DNA of 24,207 bases from JACVRX01 sp035697245. GTDB taxonomy: Bacteria > Actinomycetota > Actinomycetes > Jiangellales > Jiangellaceae. Location: assembly GCA_035697245.1 (NCBI GenBank), contig DASSDH010000143.1:1-24207 (forward strand), read 5' to 3'. The translations under genes and the position numbers were made by a program. Shown piece by piece: positions 13,236 through 21,145 of this stretch (its first letter is position 1; each line of letters starts with the position of its first letter). Under the pieces are notes generated by a model. The model was given only the letters and a program-made list of their open reading frames with translations. It did not search any database and was not told the DNA's origin.

Positions 13236-15980
13236 GTGGCCGCAGACCGCTCCCCGATCATCAGCAACGGCTTGCCCAGTCAGCTGCCCGATATCGACCC
13301 GGACGAGACCCGGGAATGGCTCGACTCGCTCGATGCCGTCGTCGACCAGCGCGGGCGTAACCGAGCGCGGTACGTCATGCTCGCCCTGCTGCAGCGCGCC
13401 CGCGAGCGGCAAGTGGGGGTTCCCAGCCTGATCAGTACCGACTACATCAACACCATCCCACCGGAAGCCGAGCCGTGGTTCCCGGGCGACGAGCACGTCG
13501 AGCGACGGCTCCGTGCCTACATGCGCTGGAACGCGGCGATCATGGTGCACCGCGCCCAGCGGCCCGGGATCGGGGTGGGCGGCCACATCTCCACATACGC
13601 GTCGTCCGCAAGCCTTTACGAGGTCGGCTTCAACCACTTCTTCCGAGGCAAGAACGACCCCGGCGGCGGCGATCAGATCTACTTCCAAGGGCACGCCTCC
13701 CCCGGTATGTACGCGCGGGCCCACCTCGAGGGGCGGCTGACGGAGAACCAGCTGGACGGCTTCCGTCAGGAGCTCTCCCATGCGGGATTCGGCGGTGGCC
13801 TGCCGTCCTACCCGCACCCCCGGCTGATGCCCGACTTCTGGGAGTTCCCCACCGTCTCGATGGGCCTTGGGCCGATCAACGCCATTTACCAGGCTCGGTT
13901 CAACCGCTACCTCCACAACCGCGGCCTCAAGGACACCAGCCAGCAACGGGTGTGGGCCTTTCTCGGCGACGGCGAGATGGACGAGCCCGAAAGCATCGGC
14001 GCAATCGGGCTGGCGGCCAGGGAGGAGCTGGACAACCTCGTCTTCGTCGTCAACTGCAACTTGCAGCGCCTCGACGGCCCGGTCCGCGGCAACGGAAAGA
14101 TCATTCAGGAGCTCGAGGCCATGTTCCGCGGTGCGGGCTGGAACGTCATCAAGGTGATCTGGGGCCGGGAGTGGGATCCGCTACTCGCCGCGGACACCGA
14201 CGGCGCGCTGGTCAATCTCATGAACGAGACGCCGGACGGCGACTACCAGACGTACAAAGCCGAGTCCGGTGCCTATGTCCGTGAGCACTTCTTCGGCCGC
14301 GACCCGCGTACTGCGAAGCTCGTCGAGAACATGACCGACGAGCAGATCTGGGGGCTCAAGCGCGGCGGGCACGACTACCGCAAGCTCTACGCGGCGTACT
14401 CGGCCGCCACTGCGCACACGGGCCAGCCCACACTGATCCTGGCGAAGACGATCAAGGGTTGGACCCTGGGCTCGCACTTCGAGGGTCGTAACGCGACCCA
14501 CCAGATGAAGAAGCTGACCCTCGACGACCTCAAGGGCTTCCGCGACCGCCTGCAAATCGACATCGCCGACGACGCGCTCGACGCCAAGCTCCCTCCGTAC
14601 TTTCACCCGGGCACCGAGTCCGACGAGTACGCCTACCTGATCGAGCGACGCCGCCAGCTTGGCGGCTTCCTCCCCGAGCGGCACGGAAAGTCGAGCCCTC
14701 TCACACTGCCTGGTGACAAGGTCTACGACGTGACCCGGCGCGGGTCGGGTAAGCAGTCCGTGGCCACCACGATGGCGCTAGTCCGGCTGCTGAAGGAACT
14801 CTTGAAGGATCCTGAGATCGGCCCGCGGATCGTTCCAGTGATTCCCGACGAAGCACGCACGTTCGGGCTGGACTCGCTGTTTCCGACGCTGAAGATCTAC
14901 TCCCCGCATGGGCAGAACTACACTCCGGTCGACCGAGAGCTGTTCCTGTCCTACCGAGAGGACAAGAAGGGCCAGATCCTGCACGAGGGCATCACCGAGG
15001 CCGGTTCGGTGGCGTCGTGGACGGCGGTAGGGACGTCGTACGCGACCCACAGCCTGCCGATGATCCCGGTCTACATCTTCTACTCGATGTTCGGCTTCCA
15101 GCGCACCGGCGACGCGTTCTGGGCCGCCGCCGACCAGATGACCCGTGGCTTCGTCCTGGGCGCGACCGCCGGCCGGACCACGCTCAATGGGGAAGGCCTG
15201 CAGCACGAAGACGGCCACTCCGTGCTGCTCGCCGCCACGAATCCAGCGGCGGTCCACTACGACGCGGCGTACGCCTTCGAGCTCGGGCACATCGTGCGCG
15301 ACGGCCTACGCCGCATGTACGGCGACGAGCCCGAGAACGTCTTCTACTACCTCACGATCTACAACGAGCCGTATGTGCAGCCGGCCGAGCCGGAGAACCT
15401 CGACGTCGACGGGCTGCTGAGGGGCGTGTACCGGTTCAGTGCCGCTGACGTCGGCGACGGCGACGACCGTCCGCGGGCGCAGATTTTGGCCTCCGGCGTT
15501 GCGCTGAACTGGGCCCTCGAGGCCCAACGACGGCTAGCCGAGGAGTGGCAGGTCGCCGCCGACGTCTGGTCGGCGACGTCGTGGAACGAGCTCCGTCGCG
15601 AGGCCGTTGCCACCGACGAGTGGAACTTGATGAACCCTGACGGGCCGGCCCACGTGCCGTACGTGACGCAGCGGCTCGGTGAGGCGCCCGGACCGGTGGT
15701 CGCCGTCAGCGACTACACCCGTGAGGTGCAGGACCAGATCGCGCCATTCGTGCCGCAAGAGTTCATGTCGCTGGGAACCGACGGGTTCGGCCTCTCCGAC
15801 ACCAGGGCGGCGCTGCGGCGTCATTTCAAGGTCGACGCGCAGTCGATCGCGATCGGTGTGCTCACCCTGCTCGCCCGGCGCGGCGACGTGCCGTGGGAGA
15901 CCCTCAAGCAAGCGCATGAGACATACCGGATCGACGACGTCACCGCCACCACCGCCGAGGAGGCCGGCGGCGAGACCTGA
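13236..15980 (+). CDS. aceE: Pyruvate dehydrogenase E1 component, homodimeric type
   Basis: The 914-residue protein matches full-length AceE, the thiamine-diphosphate-dependent E1 of the pyruvate dehydrogenase complex. It decarboxylates pyruvate and passes the acetyl group to the lipoyl E2. The thiamine-binding motif is G-D-G-E-M-D-E at 244-250 with N-C-N at 273-275. Conserved early blocks include PPEAEPWFPGDE and GVGGHISTYASSASLYEVGF, later ones EGITEAGSVASWTA and FGFQRTGDAFWAAADQ, and GTDGFGLSDTRAALRRHF near the C-terminus. The GTG at 13236 has AAGGA five bases upstream. E2 and E3 are not encoded nearby, as usual in actinobacteria. It supplies acetyl-CoA to the fatty-acid genes that follow. 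Long minus-strand open frames inside it are shadows. Confidence 0.98.
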   Translation: MAADRSPIISNGLPSQLPDIDPDETREWLDSLDAVVDQRGRNRARYVMLALLQRARERQVGVPSLISTDYINTIPPEAEPWFPGDEHVERRLRAYMRWNAAIMVHRAQRPGIGVGGHISTYASSASLYEVGFNHFFRGKNDPGGGDQIYFQGHASPGMYARAHLEGRLTENQLDGFRQELSHAGFGGGLPSYPHPRLMPDFWEFPTVSMGLGPINAIYQARFNRYLHNRGLKDTSQQRVWAFLGDGEMDEPESIGAIGLAAREELDNLVFVVNCNLQRLDGPVRGNGKIIQELEAMFRGAGWNVIKVIWGREWDPLLAADTDGALVNLMNETPDGDYQTYKAESGAYVREHFFGRDPRTAKLVENMTDEQIWGLKRGGHDYRKLYAAYSAATAHTGQPTLILAKTIKGWTLGSHFEGRNATHQMKKLTLDDLKGFRDRLQIDIADDALDAKLPPYFHPGTESDEYAYLIERRRQLGGFLPERHGKSSPLTLPGDKVYDVTRRGSGKQSVATTMALVRLLKELLKDPEIGPRIVPVIPDEARTFGLDSLFPTLKIYSPHGQNYTPVDRELFLSYREDKKGQILHEGITEAGSVASWTAVGTSYATHSLPMIPVYIFYSMFGFQRTGDAFWAAADQMTRGFVLGATAGRTTLNGEGLQHEDGHSVLLAATNPAAVHYDAAYAFELGHIVRDGLRRMYGDEPENVFYYLTIYNEPYVQPAEPENLDVDGLLRGVYRFSAADVGDGDDRPRAQILASGVALNWALEAQRRLAEEWQVAADVWSATSWNELRREAVATDEWNLMNPDGPAHVPYVTQRLGEAPGPVVAVSDYTREVQDQIAPFVPQEFMSLGTDGFGLSDTRAALRRHFKVDAQSIAIGVLTLLARRGDVPWETLKQAHETYRIDDVTATTAEEAGGET

Positions 15981-15990
15981 CCCACACTCC

Positions 15991-16016
15991 GCCCGAGGTC
16001 GGGCTTGTAGCCCTTT
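15991..16016 (+). terminator. Possible weak terminator after aceE
   Basis: Two small overlapping hairpins occur eleven bases or more after the aceE stop: GCCCG/CGGGC (15991-16004) and GGGCT-TGT-AGCCC (16001-16013), the latter followed by TTT. They are mutually exclusive. The stems are short, so this may be an attenuator or a fasR operator instead. Confidence 0.35.
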
Positions 16017-16065
16017 GACAAGTCGGTGGGTGTCCGGGTACCCATTCGCGCGTACGCTGCCCGGC
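16015..16065 (+). promoter_or_regulatory. fasR promoter region
   Basis: TACGCT (16053-16058) sits seven bases before the ATG at 16066 and there is no Shine-Dalgarno, which is the leaderless arrangement. A consensus TTGACA lies at 16015-16020, too far (32 bases) to pair with it. It may instead pair across 18 bases with TACCCA (16039-16044) as a second promoter. Confidence 0.4.
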
Positions 16066-17274
16066 ATGGCAACCAGCACACGGGCCGGGATGTCGGGTCA
16101 TGCCGTGGAAGCCGCCGAGACCGGCGGGCGGATCGCCCGCCGGCTCGAGCGGGCCACCGGCACGTTGGCTACCGCATCCATTGCCCGGATGGAGGAGCGG
16201 CTGCCCTGGTACCGGGCGATGCCGCCGGACGAGCGGTCGTGGGTCGGTTTGATCATCCAGGCGGGAATCGCGGCGTTCCTGGACTGGCTTCGCGAGCCCC
16301 GGTCGAGCCGTCCAGCTGTCACGGTCGACGTCTTCGGAACTGCGCCGCGGGAACTGACCCGAGCGATCACTCTCGAGCAGACCGTCGAAATGGTCCGCGT
16401 CGCCATCGACGTGGTCGAGGAGACGGTGACCGATCTAGTCGAGGAGCGGGACATCCCGACGGTCCGCGAAGCGGTGCTGAGGTACTCCCGGGAGGTGGCG
16501 TTCGCCGCGGCCGAGGTCTATGCGCGCGCCGCCGAGGCGCGCGGGGCCTGGGATGCCCGCCTGGAGGCACTCGTCGTCGACTCACTGTTGCGGGGCGAGA
16601 CCGACGAGGAGGTGCGCTCGCGTGCAGCAGCCCTGGGTTGGAGCGCGCACAGCGGCGTGACCGTCACGGTGGGCCGCACGCCGCCGGGTGAGACCGAACC
16701 GGTCGTGGCTGCCATCCGCCGCACAGCCCGCCAGGCCGGATACGACGTGCTCACCGGCGTGCAGGGCGACCGACTGGTCGCCGTCCTGGGTGGTGTCACC
16801 GATCCACAACGAGCGGCGGCCTCTGTCGCCGATCACTTCGGGCCGGGACCCGTGGTCGCAGGCCCACTGGTCCCAGACCTGGCAGCGGCAGCGGCCTCCA
16901 CGCGAGCCGCCATCGCCGGGCTGCGCGCCGCCACCGCGTGGCCCGACGCTCCTCGGCCGGTTGCGGCCGACGCGCTGTTGCCCGAGCGGGCTCTGGCCGG
17001 CGACGGCCACGCCCGGCGGGCACTGGTGGTCGAGGTCTTCGAGCCCATCGCACGTGCCGGCCCGGTCGTGATCGAGACCCTCGCCGCCTACCTGGAGAAT
17101 GGCAGCTCCGTCGAGGCCGCGGCCCGGGTGCTGTACGTACACCCGAATACGGTGCGCTACCGGTTGCGCCGAGTGGTCGACCTCGCGGGCCTCACTCCGA
17201 CGAACCCGCGTGACGCCTACACACTGCGGCTTGCGCTCAGTCTCGGCCGGCTCTTTCCGGCACCAACGGGGTGA
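16066..17274 (+). CDS. fasR: PucR-type transcriptional regulator of fatty-acid synthesis
   Basis: The 402-residue protein has a helical N-terminal region (about 20-170, including RMEERLPWYRAMPPDERSWV), a middle GGDEF-like segment (190-310) and a C-terminal PucR helix-turn-helix. The latter is VIETLAAYLENGSSVEAAAR followed by VLYVHPNTVRYRLRRVVDLAG near 330-375. Location between aceE and fabD is the hallmark of FasR (SCO2386, Rv2242). By that analogy it binds upstream of fabD and controls the fab operon, in mycobacteria in response to long-chain acyl-CoA. The ATG at 16066 is the only plausible start and appears leaderless. A 93-base gap separates it from fabD, and a GGAACCCGCC-containing stretch (17289-17298) there is a candidate binding site. 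Confidence 0.9.
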   Translation: MATSTRAGMSGHAVEAAETGGRIARRLERATGTLATASIARMEERLPWYRAMPPDERSWVGLIIQAGIAAFLDWLREPRSSRPAVTVDVFGTAPRELTRAITLEQTVEMVRVAIDVVEETVTDLVEERDIPTVREAVLRYSREVAFAAAEVYARAAEARGAWDARLEALVVDSLLRGETDEEVRSRAAALGWSAHSGVTVTVGRTPPGETEPVVAAIRRTARQAGYDVLTGVQGDRLVAVLGGVTDPQRAAASVADHFGPGPVVAGPLVPDLAAAAASTRAAIAGLRAATAWPDAPRPVAADALLPERALAGDGHARRALVVEVFEPIARAGPVVIETLAAYLENGSSVEAAARVLYVHPNTVRYRLRRVVDLAGLTPTNPRDAYTLRLALSLGRLFPAPTG

Positions 17275-17367
17275 GCTTCCCACTTGTAGGAACCCGCCAA
17301 TCCAGGTGAGACGACGTTGTGAGCGGCGTGGGCGCTTCTACGGGTCGGTACGAGGGAGGGTGGACGT

Positions 17368-18564
17368 GTGCTCGCCGTCGTCGCCCCCGGGCAGGGTGCC
17401 CAGACGCCGGGGTTCCTCGCGCCCTGGTTGGAGGACTCGACGTTCGCAGCTCGCGTCGACTGGCTTTCAGCGGTGGCCGGTCTCGATCTCGCCCATTACG
17501 GCGCCGAGGCCGATGCCGAGACGATTCGCGACACCGCCATCGCGCAGCCGCTCCTCGTCGCCGCCGGTATGCTCAGCGCGCTGGCGCTGTTTCCGCATCC
17601 CGCCGACGGCTTCGGCAAGGTCGGCGCGGCCGCCGGGCACAGCGTCGGCGAGATAACGGCGGCCGCCGGCACTCGAGTCATCACCGCCGAACAAGCGATG
17701 GTCTTCGTCCGGGAGCGCGGCCGAGCCATGGCCGCCGCCGCGAAGAGCACCCCGACCGGCATGACAGCCGTCCTCGGTGGCGAATCCGACGACGTGCTCG
17801 CCGCGCTGGACAAGCACGGGTTGACTCCCGCCAACGTCAATGGTGCGGGCCAGGTCGTCGCCGCCGGAACGCTCGACCAGCTCGAGGCGCTCGCCGCGGA
17901 GCCTCCGGCCGGCGCCCGGTTACGGCCGCTGTCGGTCGCGGGAGCGTTCCACACCGTCCACATGGCGCCAGCGGTGGCGGTCTTGCGCCGGCATGCTCGC
18001 GCCATCAGCACCCACGACCCACGCAGCCCGCTGCTGTCGAATCGCGATGGCCGGGTCGTGCACGACGGGCGCGAAGTCCTGGCGCGGCTGGTCGACCAGG
18101 TTTCCAGCCCGGTCCGCTGGGACCTTTGCCAGCAGACGATGGCCGAGATCGGTATCACCGGCCTGCTCGAGGTCCCCCCTGCCGGCACCCTGACCGGGCT
18201 GGCCAAACGGGCCATCCCCGGTGTGGAGACGTTCGCCCTGAAGACGCCGGACCAGCTCGACGACGCCCGCGCCTTCGTCGACAAGCATGGCCAAGCCAGC
18301 CCCATCGACGCGAGCCCGACCTGGCGGCTCGTCGTGGCGCCCATCAAGGGCTTGTTCACGGCCGTGGGCATCGAAGTCGGCGCCGAGCTCGACGCGGGTG
18401 ACCCGGTCGGGCGGGTCAGCTCGTTGCGCGACACTCTCGAGGTGCCGGCCACCCATGGCGGGCGCGTGATCGAGTGGCTGGTCGAAGACGGTGACCCCGT
18501 TGCGCCAGGCCAGCCGCTGGTTCGGCTCCATCCGGCCCCACCCCAGGAGGTGGCGAGCGCATGA
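17368..18564 (+). CDS. fabD: Malonyl-CoA:ACP transacylase with C-terminal biotinyl/lipoyl-like domain
   Basis: The 398-residue protein transfers malonate from CoA to the acyl carrier protein. The transacylase part (about 1-310) shows GQGAQ (8-12), the nucleophile motif GHSVGE (S92), the catalytic-pair AGAFHT (H195) and a substrate-side RERGRAM block. It is extended by ~80 residues. Residues 318-389 read as a biotinyl/lipoyl hammerhead domain (VVAPIKG, then DAGDPVGRV, then SSLRDTLEV, then GGRVIEWLVEDGDPVAPGQP). At the hairpin where BCCP has E-A-M-K-M the sequence is S-S-L-R-D, so the attachment Lys is Arg354 and modification is unlikely. Typical FabD is about 300 residues. The GTG at 17368 has GGAGG eight bases upstream. 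Its stop overlaps fabH (ATGA). It heads the fab operon. Confidence 0.93.
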   Translation: MLAVVAPGQGAQTPGFLAPWLEDSTFAARVDWLSAVAGLDLAHYGAEADAETIRDTAIAQPLLVAAGMLSALALFPHPADGFGKVGAAAGHSVGEITAAAGTRVITAEQAMVFVRERGRAMAAAAKSTPTGMTAVLGGESDDVLAALDKHGLTPANVNGAGQVVAAGTLDQLEALAAEPPAGARLRPLSVAGAFHTVHMAPAVAVLRRHARAISTHDPRSPLLSNRDGRVVHDGREVLARLVDQVSSPVRWDLCQQTMAEIGITGLLEVPPAGTLTGLAKRAIPGVETFALKTPDQLDDARAFVDKHGQASPIDASPTWRLVVAPIKGLFTAVGIEVGAELDAGDPVGRVSSLRDTLEVPATHGGRVIEWLVEDGDPVAPGQPLVRLHPAPPQEVASA

Positions 18565-19583
18565 CGGAGACGACCGCCCGCAAGCCGATCCGCGCCAGCC
18601 GTCCGGCCCGTGACGCACGCATCCTCGGCATCGGCGGCTACCGGCCGGCTCGGCTGGTGCCGAATGCCGAGATCGTGGAACGGATCGACTCCTCCGACGA
18701 GTGGATCCGCACCCGGTCCGGCATCGCCAGCCGACGGTGGGCCAACGACGAGGAGACGGTCGTCGCGATGAGCGTGGCGGCATCGGGAAAGGCACTCGCG
18801 CACGCGGGCCTGACGCCAGACCAGATCGGCTGTGTCGTCGTCTCGACCGTCACCCACCTCTACCAGACCCCGTCCGCGGCAGCCGAGATCGCCTACAAAC
18901 TCGGTACCGATCGGGCAGCGGCGTTCGACATCTCGGCGGCCTGCGCCGGCTTCTGCTACGGACTCTCACTCGGCGCCGACATGGTCCGCTGCGGCTCCGC
19001 TGAGCACGTGCTGGTGATCGGGGTCGAGCGGCTGTCCGACCTGACCGACCAGACCGACCGGTCCACCGCGTTCATCTTCGCCGACGGCGCGGGTGCCGCC
19101 GTGATCGGACCCTCGAGCGAGCCGGCGATCGGGCCGGTCGTCTGGGGCTCGGACGGCGAGCACCTCGACCTCATCCGGCAGCGCGAGGAGTGGCGCGAGG
19201 CAATGTTCGCACCCGAGGGCCCGCGCATTCCGCACCTGGTCATGCAGGGAAACGCGGTCTTCCGCTGGGCGTCGTTCGAGATGGCCAAGGTGGCGCGAGA
19301 GGCGATCGAGGCTGCGGGCATCACTCCTGCCGACCTCGACCTGTTCGTACCGCATCAAGCCAACATGCGCATCACCGACGCCATGGCCCGCGCGATGAAG
19401 CTGCCTGAGTCGGTCGTGACCGCGCGCGACATCGTCGAGCAGGGAAACACCTCCGCCGCGTCGATCCCGCTGGCCATCGAACGGCTGCTCGAGACCGGGC
19501 AGGCCCGCAGCGGCGATCTGGCCCTGCTGATCGGATTCGGCGCCGGCCTCGTCTACGCCGCCCAAGTGGTCCGCATTCCCTGA
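18561..19583 (+). CDS. fabH: Beta-ketoacyl-ACP synthase III
   Basis: The 340-residue KAS III condenses an acyl-CoA primer with malonyl-ACP to start fatty-acid chains. The catalytic triad is visible: C128 in DISAACAGF, H265 in LFVPHQANMRI and N296 in VEQGNTSAAS. GDYxPARLVPNAE-type start (GIGGYRPARLVPNAE), SSDEWIRTRSGI and the C-terminal LLIGFGAGLVYAAQV are all standard. About 18 basic residues precede the usual N-terminus (MTETTARKPIRASRPARDAR). The ATG overlaps the fabD stop by four bases, so translation is coupled. Actinobacterial FabH often accepts branched primers, but specificity cannot be read from the sequence here. A 52-base gap follows before acpP. Confidence 0.96.
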   Translation: MTETTARKPIRASRPARDARILGIGGYRPARLVPNAEIVERIDSSDEWIRTRSGIASRRWANDEETVVAMSVAASGKALAHAGLTPDQIGCVVVSTVTHLYQTPSAAAEIAYKLGTDRAAAFDISAACAGFCYGLSLGADMVRCGSAEHVLVIGVERLSDLTDQTDRSTAFIFADGAGAAVIGPSSEPAIGPVVWGSDGEHLDLIRQREEWREAMFAPEGPRIPHLVMQGNAVFRWASFEMAKVAREAIEAAGITPADLDLFVPHQANMRITDAMARAMKLPESVVTARDIVEQGNTSAASIPLAIERLLETGQARSGDLALLIGFGAGLVYAAQVVRIP

Positions 19584-19635
19584 CAACGTCGTCAGCCGAA
19601 GAGCTCCCACCACCCACCGCACCGAAGGAGAGAAC

Positions 19636-19881
19636 ATGGCAAGCACCGAGGAGATCCGCAGCGACCTCGCCGACATCGTGAACGAGGTCGCGGGTGTCCC
19701 CGCGGCAGACGTACAACTGGACAAGTCCTTCACCGACGACCTCGGCATGGATTCGCTGGGCATGGTCGAGGTGGTCGTGGCCGCCGAGGAGAAGTTCGGC
19801 GTCAAGATCCCCGACGACCAGGTCAAGAACCTCGCAACGGTCGGCGACGCCGTCGCGTTCATCGAACGGGCAGGTGCCTGA
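19636..19881 (+). CDS. acpP: Acyl carrier protein
   Basis: The 81-residue acidic four-helix protein carries growing acyl chains on a phosphopantetheine arm attached to S40 in DDLGMDSLGMVEVVVAAEEK. It starts MASTEEIRSDLADIVNEVAG. The ribosome site GAAGGAGAG precedes the ATG at about the ideal distance, in line with the high expression usual for ACP. It sits between the two condensing-enzyme genes, with fabF beginning four bases after its stop. Confidence 0.97.
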   Translation: MASTEEIRSDLADIVNEVAGVPAADVQLDKSFTDDLGMDSLGMVEVVVAAEEKFGVKIPDDQVKNLATVGDAVAFIERAGA

Positions 19882-19885
19882 GGCG

Positions 19886-21145
19886 ATGACCGCCGCCAGG
19901 ACCCGTGTCGTCGTCACCGGGCTGGGCGCCACCACGCCGGTCGGGGGGGACGTCGCGACGACCTGGGAGTCGTTTCTCGCCGGCCGGTCCGGTGTGCGGT
20001 TACTGACCGAGGACTGGGCCGCCCAGCTACCGGTCCGGATAGCGGCGCGAGTCGCGGTCGAACCCGCGGAGGTCCTCCCGCGGGTGCAGGCGCGTCGGCT
20101 CGACCGGTCGGGCCAGTTCGCGATGATCGCCGCCCGAGAGGCGTGGTCGGACGCCGGCTTCGAGGGCTTGGCGCCCGACAATGGAATCGACCCGGACCGG
20201 CTCGGGGTGGTCTGCGCCTCCGGGATCGGCGGAGTGACGACGTTGTTGTCCGGTTACGACGAGCTGCTGAAATCCGGGCCGCGCCGGGTCTCGCCGCTGG
20301 CGATCCCGATGCTCATGCCGAACAGCCCGGCAGCATACGTCGGGATAGACGTGGGGGCTCAGGCGGGAGTGCATACGCCAGTCAGCGCATGTGCCTCGGG
20401 CGCCGAGGGACTGGCCTACGGCTTGGACATGATTCGGTCCGGACGTGCCGACATCGTTGTCGCGGGCGGCACCGAAGCAGCGATCCACCCACTGCCCATG
20501 GCCGCGTTCGCCAACATGATGGCGCTGTCCAAGCGCAACGACGAGCCCGAACGCGCCAGCAGGCCCTACGACAAGGGGCGTGATGGCTTCGTGCTCGGTG
20601 AGGGCGCCGGCCTGGTTGTGCTCGAATCGGTGGAACACGCACAGGCGCGCGGCGCGCGAGTGTACGCGGAACTGGCCGGCGCGGGGATGAGCGCGGACTC
20701 CCACCACATCGCTCAGCCCGATCCCTCCGGCGCGGGCGCCGTCAAGGCGATGCGCTTCGCCCTTGCCGACGCCGACCTGGACACTTCCGACGTCACCCAT
20801 CTCAACGCGCACGCGACGTCGACCCCGGCCGGTGATCTCGCGGAAGCGATCGCGATTCGGACGGCGTTCGGCGACGACACCGGCCAGGTCGCGGTCACCT
20901 CGACCAAGTCCATGACCGGCCACCTGCTCGGTGGTGCGGGCGCGGTCGAATCCATCGCAGCGATACTCGCGCTGCACCACCGCGTCGCCCCACCCACGAT
21001 CAACGTCGACGATCTCGACGACGACGTGGACCTCGACGTGATCTCGGGCCAACCGCGTGCACTCGGCGACGGGCCGCTCGCCGCGCTGAACAACTCGTTC
21101 GGCTTCGGCGGTCACAACGTCGCCCTGGCCTTTCGGAGCGTGTGA
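19886..21145 (+). CDS. fabF: Beta-ketoacyl-ACP synthase II
   Basis: The 419-residue KAS II (FabF/KasA type) elongates acyl-ACP with malonyl-ACP. The Cys-His-His triad is C169 in TPVSACASGAEG, H309 in LNAHATSTPAGD and H346 in KSMTGHLLGGAG (with K341). The C-terminal NNSFGFGGHNVALAF glycine-rich loop is complete. The ATG at 19886 is chosen because it lies four bases after the acpP stop and directly precedes the family start TRVVVTGLGATTPVG. The longer frame from 19694 overlaps acpP and is a shadow. Only one KAS II gene is present, unlike the kasA-kasB pair of mycobacteria. Its stop overlaps the next ATG (TGATG). Confidence 0.97.
   Translation: MTAARTRVVVTGLGATTPVGGDVATTWESFLAGRSGVRLLTEDWAAQLPVRIAARVAVEPAEVLPRVQARRLDRSGQFAMIAAREAWSDAGFEGLAPDNGIDPDRLGVVCASGIGGVTTLLSGYDELLKSGPRRVSPLAIPMLMPNSPAAYVGIDVGAQAGVHTPVSACASGAEGLAYGLDMIRSGRADIVVAGGTEAAIHPLPMAAFANMMALSKRNDEPERASRPYDKGRDGFVLGEGAGLVVLESVEHAQARGARVYAELAGAGMSADSHHIAQPDPSGAGAVKAMRFALADADLDTSDVTHLNAHATSTPAGDLAEAIAIRTAFGDDTGQVAVTSTKSMTGHLLGGAGAVESIAAILALHHRVAPPTINVDDLDDDVDLDVISGQPRALGDGPLAALNNSFGFGGHNVALAFRSV

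Noticed and set aside
17496..18857. 453-codon open frame on the minus strand
   Set aside because: It lies antisense to fabD and fabH and is Ser/Ala/Arg-rich with no family motifs. It is a by-product of high-GC codon use in the real genes.
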